A stretch of DNA of 64,000 bases from Paradesertivirga sp966210515. GTDB lineage: Bacteria > Bacteroidota > Bacteroidia > Sphingobacteriales > Sphingobacteriaceae. Numbering within the stretch: position 1 is the first letter of the stretch; every line of letters begins with the position of its first letter. Below are positions 17,663 to 25,998 of this stretch, piece by piece. Where the stretch lies: positions 1 through 64,000 of the forward strand of contig CBIHLM010000014.1 in assembly GCA_966210515.1 (NCBI GenBank). Direction: 5' to 3'. The notes beneath the pieces are model-generated. The model made no database searches, was not told the DNA's origin, and saw only the letters and a program-made list of their open reading frames with translations. The position numbers and the translations under genes were made by a program.

Positions 17663-18091
17663 ATGAAGACAGTTAGCCAAATCCTTGCAACTAAGCCATC
17701 ACAAGTTTATTCAGTAAGCCCCGAAACTACCGTGTATGAGGCTCTGGAAGTCATGATGGATAAAAATATTAGCGCTTTGTTAGTTATGGAGGGAAATGAG
17801 CTACGTGGCATTTTCACTGAAAGAGATTATGCTCGCAAAATAGTTCTAAAAGGAAAGTCTTCCAAAGACACACCTGTTAGCGAAATCATGACAGCTTCAT
17901 TGATTACTATTTTGCCAACGGACACCATTGACTATTGCATGAACATAATGACAGAAAGACACATCCGACATTTACCTGTTATTGAGAATAATCAGGTATG
18001 CGGTATGGTTTCGATTGGCGATGCGGTAAAATCAATTATTGAAATCCAGAGGTCAACCATTGAGCAACTTGAATCCTATATCAACAGCTAA
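17663..18091 (+). CDS. CBS-pair domain protein
   Basis: This 142-residue protein consists almost entirely of two CBS motifs (about residues 8-65 and 74-130), with the characteristic MMDKNISALLVMEGNELRGIFTERDYARK and MTERHIRHLPVIENNQVCGMVSIGDAVK patterns. CBS pairs bind adenine nucleotides (AMP, ATP, SAM) and act as energy sensors; as a stand-alone protein its partner is unknown. It is cytoplasmic. Its TAA stop overlaps the TAG stop of the convergent [2Fe-2S] protein in the shared bases CTAA (18088-18091). Confidence 0.9.
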   Translation: MKTVSQILATKPSQVYSVSPETTVYEALEVMMDKNISALLVMEGNELRGIFTERDYARKIVLKGKSSKDTPVSEIMTASLITILPTDTIDYCMNIMTERHIRHLPVIENNQVCGMVSIGDAVKSIIEIQRSTIEQLESYINS

Positions 18092-18441
18092 TCACTGCCT
18101 TGATCTTGTTTCTTTCTATACCAGGGTAATTCCCTGAAGTCCATTATCAGTCGTTCGACAGGCTTGTTATGTTCAAGATGTTCAGTTACAATCTCTTCGA
18201 CATCACTGAGCTGAACTCGACTGTAAAAGACACCCTCGGGGTAAACTACTACCGAGGGCCCCGCTTCACATGCTTCGAGGCAACCAGTTTTTTGGGCCCG
18301 TATTTCTGTATTCAAACCCTTATCTTTAATCAATTTTTTAAAGGCAGCAACCAGCTCCATTCCATGAGATTCGCCGCAACTGACTCTCGAACCTGCGGGG
18401 CGCTGATTCGTGCAAATAAAAACGTGTTTTGTGAAAAGCAT
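18088..18441 (-). CDS. Thioredoxin-like [2Fe-2S] ferredoxin domain protein
   Basis: This 117-residue protein has the thioredoxin-like ferredoxin pattern with four cysteines at positions 10, 22, 54 and 58 (FICTNQR, VSCGESHG, TGCLEACEAGP), the expected ligands of one [2Fe-2S] cluster. The VVVYPEGVFYSRV segment completes the fold. This family includes stand-alone ferredoxins and NuoE/HoxE-like modules; the redox partner is not apparent. The ATG at 18441 is chosen over a TTG at 18474 because the first Cys motif then sits at the usual position. It is divergent from the SDR gene with only 39 bp between starts and convergent with the CBS gene. Confidence 0.88.
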   Translation of the reverse strand: MLFTKHVFICTNQRPAGSRVSCGESHGMELVAAFKKLIKDKGLNTEIRAQKTGCLEACEAGPSVVVYPEGVFYSRVQLSDVEEIVTEHLEHNKPVERLIMDFRELPWYRKKQDQGSD

Positions 18442-18480
18442 ATTAAAACCAAAAATACGCAATAGAGTTAACAATAGACT

Positions 18481-19392
18481 ATGAGTAAAACAGTTTTGAT
18501 AGCGGGAGCAAGCGGACTTATTGGAAATCCACTAACCCAACTCTTGATCGAAAGAGGTTTTACCGTCTATCACCTCAGCCGCAACTTATCAAAATCCAAT
18601 CCCGGCGTAAAGACCTTCAAATGGGATGTTTCCCGTATGGAGATTGATCCCAAATGCATTGAAAACGTGGATGCTATAATAAACCTGGCCGGTGAGGGCA
18701 TCGCTGATAAAGCATGGACTCAGAAACGCAAACAACAGATAATCAAGAGTCGCACCGGATCATTAAAACTCTTACACGATGTTCTTAAAGAACATCCAAA
18801 CCATACTGTTAAAACCTTCATTTCAGCCTCAGCTGTGGGCCATTATGGCGACAGAAAAGACGAAATCTTAACAGAAGAAAGCGAGCCGGGCACTGATTTC
18901 CTCGCAAATACTTGTCTGGCCTGGGAAAGAGCAGCGGACAAGATAGAAAATCTGGGCATTAGGTTGGTAAAGCTTAGGACGGGAATGGTGTTAACTCAGC
19001 TCGGAGGCGCTCTGCCGCAGATCGCCAAGCCAATAAAACTAGGTTTTGGAGCGGCCTTAGGTTCCGGAAAACAATGGGTTCCGTGGATACATATTGAAGA
19101 TGTAATCAGTATGTATTTGTATGCTTTGGAGAACGAAGAAATTCGTGGCATTTATAATATGACAGCGCCAGTTCCGGTAACAAATAGAGAACTAACCAAG
19201 GCTATTGCAAAACAACTTCAAAAACGTCTATGGCTGCCGCCCGTACCAGAAATCGCATTAAGAATTTGGCTTGGAGAAATGAGCAGGGTTGTACTGAACA
19301 GCAATCGGACATCTTCAGATAAAATCGAAAAGGCTGGATTCAAGTTTAAGTTTCCAACACTAGAAAGCGCATTAACGGATATTTATGCCTGA
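18481..19392 (+). CDS. TIGR01777-family NAD-dependent epimerase/SDR protein
   Basis: This 303-residue protein has an N-terminal Rossmann motif AGASGLIGNPL, the SASAVGHYGD and CLAWERAAD segments, and a C-terminal RVVLNSNRTSSDKIEKAGFKFKFPTLESAL block. Together these are diagnostic of the YfcH/TIGR01777 atypical extended SDR family. The physiological substrate is not known. The last 8 bp overlap the start of the photolyase gene (19385), indicating translational coupling; SDR-photolyase adjacency hints at a shared light-response transcript. Confidence 0.9.
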   Translation: MSKTVLIAGASGLIGNPLTQLLIERGFTVYHLSRNLSKSNPGVKTFKWDVSRMEIDPKCIENVDAIINLAGEGIADKAWTQKRKQQIIKSRTGSLKLLHDVLKEHPNHTVKTFISASAVGHYGDRKDEILTEESEPGTDFLANTCLAWERAADKIENLGIRLVKLRTGMVLTQLGGALPQIAKPIKLGFGAALGSGKQWVPWIHIEDVISMYLYALENEEIRGIYNMTAPVPVTNRELTKAIAKQLQKRLWLPPVPEIALRIWLGEMSRVVLNSNRTSSDKIEKAGFKFKFPTLESALTDIYA

Positions 19393-20704
19393 GAAAAAAC
19401 CTGTTGTTAATGTATTCTGGTTCAGAAGAGATTTAAGGATACAGGACAACGCGGGCCTGTATCACGCATTAAAGTCGGATCTTCCGGTGCTGCCAATCTT
19501 TATTTTCGACCAGGATATTTTAGAGAAACTACAGGATAAAGATGATGCCAGGTTAACATTTATCCATCGGGCACTGATGGAACTAAATAGTGAGCTGAAC
19601 AAACACAATTCTTCGATTCTTATAAAGTATTCGACTCCAATTACTGCATGGAAAGAACTAGTTAACGAATATGAAATCAATGAAGTATTTGTCAATAGAG
19701 ACTACGAACCTTATGCAAGAAAACGCGATTCCGAAATTTCTGCATTATTAGCTCATCATGGCATTAAGTTCACTGCTTATAAGGATCATGTTATTTTCGA
19801 TACCGACGAAATAATTAAAGATGATGGCAAGCCATATACTGTATTTACCCCTTATAAACGAAAATGGCTTGGCTTGCTTCGACCTGACTTTCATTTTAAA
19901 GCGTATCCGATCTTAAATCCAAACTTTTTCAAAAAGGCATCGTTCAAGGTTCCAGACTTAACTGATATTGGGTTTTCCCCGAGTTCTATATCCTTACCTG
20001 AAAAAGTGTATAAGCCTATTTTAGCCAATTATGAAAATCTTCGTGACTATCCTTCGGTAGAGGGTACGTCCCGCATCGGCATTCATCTTCGATTTGGTAC
20101 ATTAAGCATCAGGGAGCTGGCTGCTGAAGCAAACCTCCACTCATCTGTATGGCTTTCTGAATTAATCTGGAGAGACTTCTATAGCATGATTTTATGGCAT
20201 TTCCCTGAAACAGAAAACCATGCTTTTAAAAAAGAATTTGATGATATCCGCTGGATAAATAATGAAAAGGATTTTGAGGCATGGTGTGAAGGAAAAACGG
20301 GCTATCCTATTGTAGACGCAGGAATGAGGCAACTAAACGCCACGGGATGGATGCATAATCGTGTGAGAATGATAACTGCCAGTTTCTTATGCAAGCACCT
20401 GTTAGTTGACTGGCGGTGGGGAGAGGCATATTTTGCCAGGAAGCTTATAGATTACGACATGGCCAGCAACGTTGGGGGATGGCAGTGGGCTGCAGGCACT
20501 GGAAACGATGCCGCACCTTATTTTAGAATTTTTAATCCTGATTTACAAACCAGGAAGTTTGACCCCGAACTTAAGTATATAAAAAAATGGATCCGCGAAT
20601 TTGAAGATCCATTTAAATATCCTTCTCTCATTGTCGAGCACAAATTTGCACGAGAACGAGCCTTGAATACTTATAAAGAAGCGAAAGAAAGCTATTATAA
20701 GTAA
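19385..20704 (+). CDS. Deoxyribodipyrimidine photo-lyase (CPD photolyase, class I-like)
   Basis: This 439-residue photolyase repairs cyclobutane pyrimidine dimers using light and FADH-. It shows the N-terminal VNVFWFRRDLRIQDNAGL, the FAD-domain motifs SELIWRDFYSMILWHFP, KTGYPIVDAGMRQLNATGWMHNRVRM and DYDMASNVGGWQWAAGTGND, and a C-terminal NPDLQTRKFDPE tail. These fit class I CPD photolyases. It is cytoplasmic and nucleoid-acting. Coupled to the upstream SDR gene by an 8-bp overlap, it converges on the FKBP gene (15 bp between stops). Carotenoid genes and CRY-DASH nearby suggest a light-protection neighbourhood. Confidence 0.93.
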   Translation: MPEKKPVVNVFWFRRDLRIQDNAGLYHALKSDLPVLPIFIFDQDILEKLQDKDDARLTFIHRALMELNSELNKHNSSILIKYSTPITAWKELVNEYEINEVFVNRDYEPYARKRDSEISALLAHHGIKFTAYKDHVIFDTDEIIKDDGKPYTVFTPYKRKWLGLLRPDFHFKAYPILNPNFFKKASFKVPDLTDIGFSPSSISLPEKVYKPILANYENLRDYPSVEGTSRIGIHLRFGTLSIRELAAEANLHSSVWLSELIWRDFYSMILWHFPETENHAFKKEFDDIRWINNEKDFEAWCEGKTGYPIVDAGMRQLNATGWMHNRVRMITASFLCKHLLVDWRWGEAYFARKLIDYDMASNVGGWQWAAGTGNDAAPYFRIFNPDLQTRKFDPELKYIKKWIREFEDPFKYPSLIVEHKFARERALNTYKEAKESYYK

Positions 20705-20719
20705 CCTGTAATTTAAATA

Positions 20720-21616
20720 CTATGGTTGATCTACCTCCGTAACCTTAATTTCAAAGTCGAGACATGAGAATGGTGGAATTGTAAAAGTGCCGAATTGATT
20801 TCGGCTGCCATCCAATCCATAGCCAAGAGCTGAGGACATTAGGACTTTTATTGAGCCTCCCTCTTTGATCAGAACAACAGCGTCTTTGAAGCCCTCTACT
20901 GTTTCAGAAAGAAGGAAAGTAGCAGTATTAGTTCCCTGTGTCTGATCGAATATTGTTCCGTTGAAAAGTTTACCCTTGTATTGAACTGTTACGACAGAAT
21001 CTTGTGTAATTGGACTTCCAGTACCCGGTTCGATTATTTTATAATACAATCCTTCCTTCAACTTTGTAAATCCGCTGAGATTTGAAGTTTGCATATACAT
21101 CTTGATACTGGCATCATCATATGCAGGTAATCCATTCAGTGCGAGCACTTTTACAGTATAGTCTAAAGAAGCGTTCCCCGGGATAGGACCGCTCCCACCT
21201 CTGCCATATGCCAAATGCGATGGCACTAAAACCCGTATCTCACCACCACGTTTTTTCAAATTTTCTTTAATAGCGGTCCGCACCGGCTCCGGAGTGAAAT
21301 AACCTAAAAATTGACCAGATCCCCCGTAGTGATTCACGACAGTATCGGTATTAATATAGGATCCGTCGAGTGAACGAACCGTATATACGAATTGAACCTT
21401 GTCCGAATAAGCAACATCGGAACCCGATCCTTCTTTTAAAATATCATAATATATACCCTTATTCGATTTTGTAAAGCTTAAATTATTCTGGCTAATGTAA
21501 GTCTCTATGTTTTTTGCATCCAGCTCTTCAATACTTTCGTACTCCTTTTTACAGCCCGTAGCTAATACAAGTATTACAAGAGAAAAACAAAAAGCTTTAC
21601 CTAAATTTAATTTCAT
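20720..21616 (-). CDS. FKBP-type peptidyl-prolyl isomerase lipoprotein, two domains
   Basis: This 298-residue protein has a lipoprotein signal with lipobox LATG-C22. Two FKBP domains follow, one at about residues 55-170 (YTVRSLDG..., LVPSHLAYGRGGSGPIPGNASLDYTVKVL) and one at about 185-298 (VTVQYKGKLFNGTIFDQT..., ALGYGLDGS...IPPFSCLDFEIKV). Such lipoproteins catalyse proline isomerisation and act as chaperones in the periplasm, probably anchored to a membrane. The start at 21616 is chosen because it gives the lipobox; longer frames reach back into the upstream gene. It follows the related one-domain FKBP gene by 7 bp in the same operon. Confidence 0.9.
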   Translation of the reverse strand: MKLNLGKAFCFSLVILVLATGCKKEYESIEELDAKNIETYISQNNLSFTKSNKGIYYDILKEGSGSDVAYSDKVQFVYTVRSLDGSYINTDTVVNHYGGSGQFLGYFTPEPVRTAIKENLKKRGGEIRVLVPSHLAYGRGGSGPIPGNASLDYTVKVLALNGLPAYDDASIKMYMQTSNLSGFTKLKEGLYYKIIEPGTGSPITQDSVVTVQYKGKLFNGTIFDQTQGTNTATFLLSETVEGFKDAVVLIKEGGSIKVLMSSALGYGLDGSRNQFGTFTIPPFSCLDFEIKVTEVDQP

Positions 21617-21623
21617 TCTATTT

Positions 21624-22103
21624 TTAGTTAACGATAACATCAAGTAAGTCAATTTCAAAGTCGAGAATCGAATTTGCCGGGATATTGCCCTGCGAACGCG
21701 GACCGTAAGCATAACCGGAAGGTATAAACAACCTGATTTTACCACCTTTTTGGATCAGAGGAATTCCGATTTGCCACCCAACGATAACACCCCCAAGCGC
21801 AAAAGTAATAGGTTCAGTTGTTTGTGGAATTACCTCCCCTCCCAGTAAACTTAAAGTATAGGTTACTTTAACGTTGGTAGATCCGGCATAAGTCACGTCT
21901 CCCTCGCCGGGCTCAGAAATAACATAATAAACTCCACTGGAATGTCTTTCAGCTAGAATATTGTTAGCAGTCAGGTAATTTTTAATCTGCTCTTCATCTT
22001 TTTGCAACTGGGCTTCAGCATCATAGGGATCGTCTTTTTTACAACCGCTAATCAAAACAGGCACAAACAACAACAACCACAGTAAGCTTTTTACATTTTT
22101 CAT
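21624..22103 (-). CDS. FKBP-type peptidyl-prolyl isomerase lipoprotein
   Basis: This 159-residue protein has a lipobox LISG-C21 and one FKBP domain (GVYYVISEPGEGDVTY..., IPLIQKGGKIRLFIPSGYAYG, IPANSILDFEIDLLDV). It resembles GldI-type gliding-motility FKBPs and general periplasmic FKBPs of Bacteroidetes; no gliding genes are adjacent, so a general folding role is more likely. First gene of a two-gene FKBP operon, with a good -7 promoter box 8 bp upstream of its start. Confidence 0.9.
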   Translation of the reverse strand: MKNVKSLLWLLLFVPVLISGCKKDDPYDAEAQLQKDEEQIKNYLTANNILAERHSSGVYYVISEPGEGDVTYAGSTNVKVTYTLSLLGGEVIPQTTEPITFALGGVIVGWQIGIPLIQKGGKIRLFIPSGYAYGPRSQGNIPANSILDFEIDLLDVIVN

Positions 22104-22110
22104 AACCGGC

Positions 22111-22119
22111 ACAAATTTA
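22111..22119 (-). promoter_or_regulatory. Consensus -7 promoter box for FKBP operon
   Basis: On the minus strand this reads TAAATTTGT, a full TAnnTTTGY match ending 8 bp before the ATG at 22103. This implies a leaderless or near-leaderless transcript. Confidence 0.4.
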
Positions 22120-22206
22120 TCTTTTTATAATTCAAAAACTAGAGATTAACTTATTTTAACATTAACGGGTAAGTTCTACCTAACATTACGCATCACTTAA
22201 TTTTTT

Positions 22207-22215
22207 TATATTTGC
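22207..22215 (+). promoter_or_regulatory. Consensus -7 promoter box for the 22304 gene
   Basis: TATATTTGC is a perfect TAnnTTTGY match 88 bp before the ATG at 22304. The same nonamer precedes the 33814 gene. A -33 TTG is not obvious. Confidence 0.5.
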
Positions 22216-22303
22216 AACCTTCCTTTTAGGAAACACATCTAATACACACACTGCACTGAAATTAGGCTGCAGAACAATTTTTAACTGTTATTGTAATTAC
22301 AAA

Positions 22304-22783
22304 ATGAAAAAGTTTTTATTATCCTGTTTAGTTATAGGCTTGATGTTTATCTCGGCCTCTACAGTAAATGCTCAATACAAAAACGCCTTAGGTGTAAGAT
22401 TGGGAGATGCCTACGGTGTTACGTACAAAACCTTTATTCAATCAGACCGCGCATTAGACTTTATTTTAAACATTAGAAATCGCCGAAACGATTCTTACGT
22501 GAACCTAACTGGATTATATGAGGTCCATAACCCAATACGTGGTGCTGCCGGGTTACAATGGTATTATGGTGGTGGTGCTTCTATAGGAAGTATTAATTAC
22601 AAAAATGATGACGACAGAGATAATGACATTTATCTAAGCGTTGACGGAGTACTTGGACTCGATTATGTGATACCAGGATCTCCACTAAATCTTTCTTTAG
22701 ACTGGAAACCTGCACTTGTTTTAACCCCGTACTCAGGTTTTTATGAAAGAGGCGTAGGGCTGTCGATTAGGATAATTCTTTAA
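22304..22783 (+). CDS. Small predicted outer-membrane beta-barrel protein
   Basis: This 159-residue protein has a clear signal peptide (MKKFLLSCLVIGLMFISAST...NAQ, cleavage near residue 23). Alternating hydrophobic strands follow, and it ends with a short aliphatic strand (GLSIRIIL), suggesting a small outer-membrane barrel of six to eight strands. No catalytic motif is visible and I cannot name a family. Similar 150-200 residue exported barrels are common, uncharacterised Bacteroidetes proteins. It is a single gene with its own consensus promoter, followed by a repeat-rich intergenic segment. Confidence 0.7.
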   Translation: MKKFLLSCLVIGLMFISASTVNAQYKNALGVRLGDAYGVTYKTFIQSDRALDFILNIRNRRNDSYVNLTGLYEVHNPIRGAAGLQWYYGGGASIGSINYKNDDDRDNDIYLSVDGVLGLDYVIPGSPLNLSLDWKPALVLTPYSGFYERGVGLSIRIIL

Positions 22784-22790
22784 GTCTAGG

Positions 22791-23018
22791 GTATCTTGAT
22801 AGTAGCAACTATAAAGTAGCAAGTATCAAGACCAGACGCAGATCCTAATAATGAAACATGTATCAAGATCAACCCAGGTCTTGATACGCAGTATTAATAT
22901 CAGGTATCGAGATCGGGCTCAGAACCGGATCTTGACACCTGATTTATACCTTTGTTAGGATATCTTCTACCCCATTGCTACTTAGTACTTGATAACTACC
23001 TGTTACAAATACTACTTA
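22791..23018. repeat. Intergenic repeat locus: heptamer arrays flanking a dyad core
   Basis: The stretch contains degenerate 7-nt units in opposite orientations at its two ends. At left (22801-22828) the units are AGTAGCA, ACTATAA, AGTAGCA, AGTATCA. At right (22975-23016) they are TTGCTAC, TTAGTAC, TTGATAA and related units. Between them the 11-mer GTATCAAGACC (22823-22833) has a perfect inverted copy at 22877-22887, and variants occur at 22791-22800, 22860-22870 and 22904-22913. A further dyad runs from 22901 to 22941. No coding potential is evident. It separates convergent genes and could act as a terminator or be a decayed mobile repeat. Confidence 0.6.
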
Positions 23019-24599
23019 TTACTTAGCAGACTCCATAACATCCACTACGGGCCTTTTATCACGGTTAACAATATCCCAGGCTGTGTGAAAAACCAATTGA
23101 GTTCTCTTTACTAATAATGGGAAATTGATCTTACTTATCTCATCACTTACTTTGTGATAATCTTCATGTACACCGTTAAAATAAAAAACAATCGGGATAC
23201 CATGTTTCGCAAAGTTATAATGATCTGAACGATAATATATTCGCTCAGGATCTTTGGGGTCGTTGTACTTGTAATCAATCTTGAGCTTTGTGTAAGTTGC
23301 ATTGGCGTTTTCGGAGATCTCGTGTAATTGAGTACTTAACTTATCCGAACCGATTAAATAAAGATAGTCGGCGCTATCCTTATGAGCTGGATCAACCCTT
23401 CCGATCATATCGATATTCAAATTAGTCACCGTATTAGACAAAGGAAATACCGGATTGTCAGAATACCACTCAGAACCTAAAAGGCCTTTCTCCTCGCCTA
23501 CCACAGCTAAAAATAAAATACTTCGTCGTGGACCCTTCCCATCTTTCTTAGCCTTTGCAAATGTCCTGGCAAGCTCAAGAACGGCTGTTGTTCCCGAACC
23601 ATCATCATCCGCTCCATTAAACACTTTGTCAGGACCGGCTGGATTCAATCCCACATGATCATAATGTGCAGAAACGACAAGTAATTCGTTCTTCAAATCC
23701 GAGCCTTCTAAATAACCTAACACGTTCGAAGCCTTTACATCTTTTACTTTATTGCCATACGAACCTTCGAAATCGGCTTTAAAAATCCTACTGACAGGTC
23801 GGCCAGAATTATTAATCGCGGCCGTTAATTGTTCGATAGTTTTTCCGCTTTTCTTCAGGAAGACATTTGCAGTGCCAGGCGTAATCTGAATTATATCCAC
23901 CTGAGGTGGAAGATTATTTAAAGCAGGCTTTTTCAAAGAGATTACAGGTTCACTCAAATGTCCATTTGCCGACAATAAAATCCGGGGTAGATCAGGATTT
24001 ATCGAAAGTATTAATGCTGGCTTCCTAGACCTGAGATTCTGGATCCTTTTATCCCGAGATGTTGACCATTCAGACAACTCGCTACTGTTCGAAATTACTG
24101 AAACGCCATTTTTCATTGGCTCATCTTTTCCGATTACCAGCACAACTTTACCGGTTATGTCAATCCCTTTCAGATCATCATAAGTATCTGTAGTAATTCC
24201 ATAGCCAGCGAAAACGATTTTCCCGGCTTTAACCTTCACATCGTTTTTAGCCGTTCGCAGATAAAAATCCTTAAGGTTCTGAAGTCGCTGTCCGTTTACT
24301 TGAAATTTATCCACCCTAAACGAGGTTTCAACCAGGCCCACCTTTTGAAAGTACGAACCCTGTACCGGTGCCTTCAAATTCAGCTTCTTAAATTCGGCGG
24401 CGATGTAATTTGCGGCCAGCTCTGCTCCAGGCTGTCCAGTTTCTCTACCTTCAAACTCATCAGAAGCAAGTATACTAAGATGCTTCCTTGCCCCTTCCGG
24501 CGTCAACATCTTTGCGTATTCAATCGCGGTGGTATTCTGCGAAAAAGCATTAATAGATAAACTCCCTAAAAGCAGAAGTCCTATTATTTTATGCTTCAT
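23019..24599 (-). CDS. M28-family zinc metallopeptidase, secreted
   Basis: This 526-residue protein has a signal peptide (cleavage near AFSQ, residue 21), a PA-type insert domain in the first half (about residues 100-260) and a C-terminal M28 catalytic domain. Zinc-site segments SAHYDHVG, NGADDDGSG, GEEKGLLGS, IDMIGRVD and RSDHYNF are all present, so it should be an active aminopeptidase in the periplasm or outside. The ATG at 24599 is preferred to 24611, which overlaps the rpiB stop. It follows rpiB by 5 bp and is likely co-transcribed with it. A repeat-rich region lies downstream. Confidence 0.92.
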   Translation of the reverse strand: MKHKIIGLLLLGSLSINAFSQNTTAIEYAKMLTPEGARKHLSILASDEFEGRETGQPGAELAANYIAAEFKKLNLKAPVQGSYFQKVGLVETSFRVDKFQVNGQRLQNLKDFYLRTAKNDVKVKAGKIVFAGYGITTDTYDDLKGIDITGKVVLVIGKDEPMKNGVSVISNSSELSEWSTSRDKRIQNLRSRKPALILSINPDLPRILLSANGHLSEPVISLKKPALNNLPPQVDIIQITPGTANVFLKKSGKTIEQLTAAINNSGRPVSRIFKADFEGSYGNKVKDVKASNVLGYLEGSDLKNELLVVSAHYDHVGLNPAGPDKVFNGADDDGSGTTAVLELARTFAKAKKDGKGPRRSILFLAVVGEEKGLLGSEWYSDNPVFPLSNTVTNLNIDMIGRVDPAHKDSADYLYLIGSDKLSTQLHEISENANATYTKLKIDYKYNDPKDPERIYYRSDHYNFAKHGIPIVFYFNGVHEDYHKVSDEISKINFPLLVKRTQLVFHTAWDIVNRDKRPVVDVMESAK

Positions 24600-24604
24600 A
24601 GTTT

Positions 24605-25036
24605 TTAACATGAAATCTTATCCACCCGGTTTGCATGTCTGCCACCTTCAAATTCAGTTGTCAGAAATTTTTTGGTGATAGCTTTAGCTAGATCCTGAGA
24701 GACAAAACGTGCCGGGATACATAACACATTAGCATTATTGTGTTTTCTTGCCAGCTCAGCAATTTCCTCCGTCCAGCATATTGCAGCCCGTATTCCCTGG
24801 TGTTTGTTGGCTGTTATAGCCACACCGTTTGCACTTCCACATACGAGAATGCCAAACTCAAATTCGCCGGATTCCACCGAGTCAGCCACTGGATGCGCAA
24901 AATCAGGATAGTCTGCAGAATCTGAGTTATAGGCTCCAAAGTCCTTTATTTTGGAACTGCTTAAAAAATCTCTTAATAGTTCTTTGTATTCAAATCCAGC
25001 GTGATCTGAACCGATTGCAATAGATAAAGTATCCAT
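24605..25036 (-). CDS. rpiB: Ribose-5-phosphate isomerase B
   Basis: This 143-residue cytoplasmic enzyme interconverts ribose 5-phosphate and ribulose 5-phosphate in the pentose phosphate pathway. The RpiB/LacAB fold is marked by IGSDHAGFEYKE, DFGAYNSDSADYPDFAHPVA and the catalytic cysteine in VCGSANGVAITANK. The segment reads GSANGV where many RpiB proteins read GSGNGV or GTGIGM. Length is typical. It lies between tatC (25 bp upstream) and the M28 peptidase (5 bp downstream) on the same strand. Confidence 0.94.
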   Translation of the reverse strand: MDTLSIAIGSDHAGFEYKELLRDFLSSSKIKDFGAYNSDSADYPDFAHPVADSVESGEFEFGILVCGSANGVAITANKHQGIRAAICWTEEIAELARKHNNANVLCIPARFVSQDLAKAITKKFLTTEFEGGRHANRVDKISC

Positions 25037-25061
25037 GAATAAAAATTAATTTATAGGTTGT

Positions 25062-25940
25062 TTATTTGATGGAATAGAATTCCAGCTCCTTCTTTTTACG
25101 ATTTCTCTCGACTCTTGCTGACACAATTATACTCAACTCATATAATAAAAAGAGAGGGAAGCTAACCGTTAACATTGTTAATATATCAGGGGTTGGAGTC
25201 ACTATCGCGGCAATGATCAATATAAGAACCGTGGCATATCTCCTTGAAGAACGCATAAATGCCGGAGTCATTATACCAAGTTTCGATAGTATATAAATAA
25301 TAATAGGAAGCTCGAATGTAATTCCTGCGCCGATACTCAGCGTTGCAACAGTAGAAAGATAGGAATCAATGGTAATTGTATTCTTAATTATCTCGCTAAC
25401 GTTATAATTGGCTAAAAAATTAATTGACAAAGGTGCGATGATATAATAACCGAATAAAAGTCCGGCAATAAAAAGCAAGGTCGCATAAAACACAAATCCG
25501 GTTGCTGAGCTGCTTTCTTTTTCAGTTAGGCCGGGCTTAACAAAACGCCAAACCTCAAACAACAGATAAGGAAAGCCGAGTATAAGTCCGATTAAAAGGG
25601 ATGAGTTTAACTGCAAAGTAAACTGCCCTGCCATTTCTGTATTGATGATGGCAAAAGGGATGTCGGTAATACAGAAGTCAGGCCCGAGATTAAACCGTTC
25701 GCTTAGGCTACACATCATTCTGTAGGTCCAGAAATCCGTCCGCTTAGGACCCATTATTATGACATCAAAAATAAAGTCATAATACATGAAGGCAAGAACG
25801 GTAAACAAAACTATGGCAATGGCCGAGCGGATGAGATGCCATCGCAAGACCTCCATATGGTCAAAAAAAGACATTTCGGCTTCCAGAGATTTCCCTCTGT
25901 CCTTAATGGTTTCTACCAGATCTTTACGGTGTTCAGTCAT
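25062..25940 (-). CDS. tatC: Twin-arginine translocase subunit TatC
   Basis: TatC is the substrate-recognition core of the Tat pathway that exports folded proteins. The 292-residue protein starts with a cytoplasmic segment ending in EAEMSFFDHMEVLRWHLIR, the conserved TatC N terminus, and has six predicted membrane helices. The second periplasmic loop is longer than in E. coli, as is common in Bacteroidetes. The FVKPGLTEKES and PTPDILTMLTVSFPLFLLYELSI segments are family hallmarks. No tatA gene is adjacent. It is followed by rpiB and preceded by accC (58 bp) on the same strand. Confidence 0.95.
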   Translation of the reverse strand: MTEHRKDLVETIKDRGKSLEAEMSFFDHMEVLRWHLIRSAIAIVLFTVLAFMYYDFIFDVIIMGPKRTDFWTYRMMCSLSERFNLGPDFCITDIPFAIINTEMAGQFTLQLNSSLLIGLILGFPYLLFEVWRFVKPGLTEKESSSATGFVFYATLLFIAGLLFGYYIIAPLSINFLANYNVSEIIKNTITIDSYLSTVATLSIGAGITFELPIIIYILSKLGIMTPAFMRSSRRYATVLILIIAAIVTPTPDILTMLTVSFPLFLLYELSIIVSARVERNRKKKELEFYSIK

Positions 25941-25998
25941 AGTTTAAAAACAAATACCATTCTCTTTATACGAGAATGGTATCAGTCTGGATTTTTAT

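Noticed and set aside
22791..23018. CRISPR array
   Set aside because: Units are only 7-12 nt, degenerate and in both orientations, with no regular spacers and no cas genes nearby.
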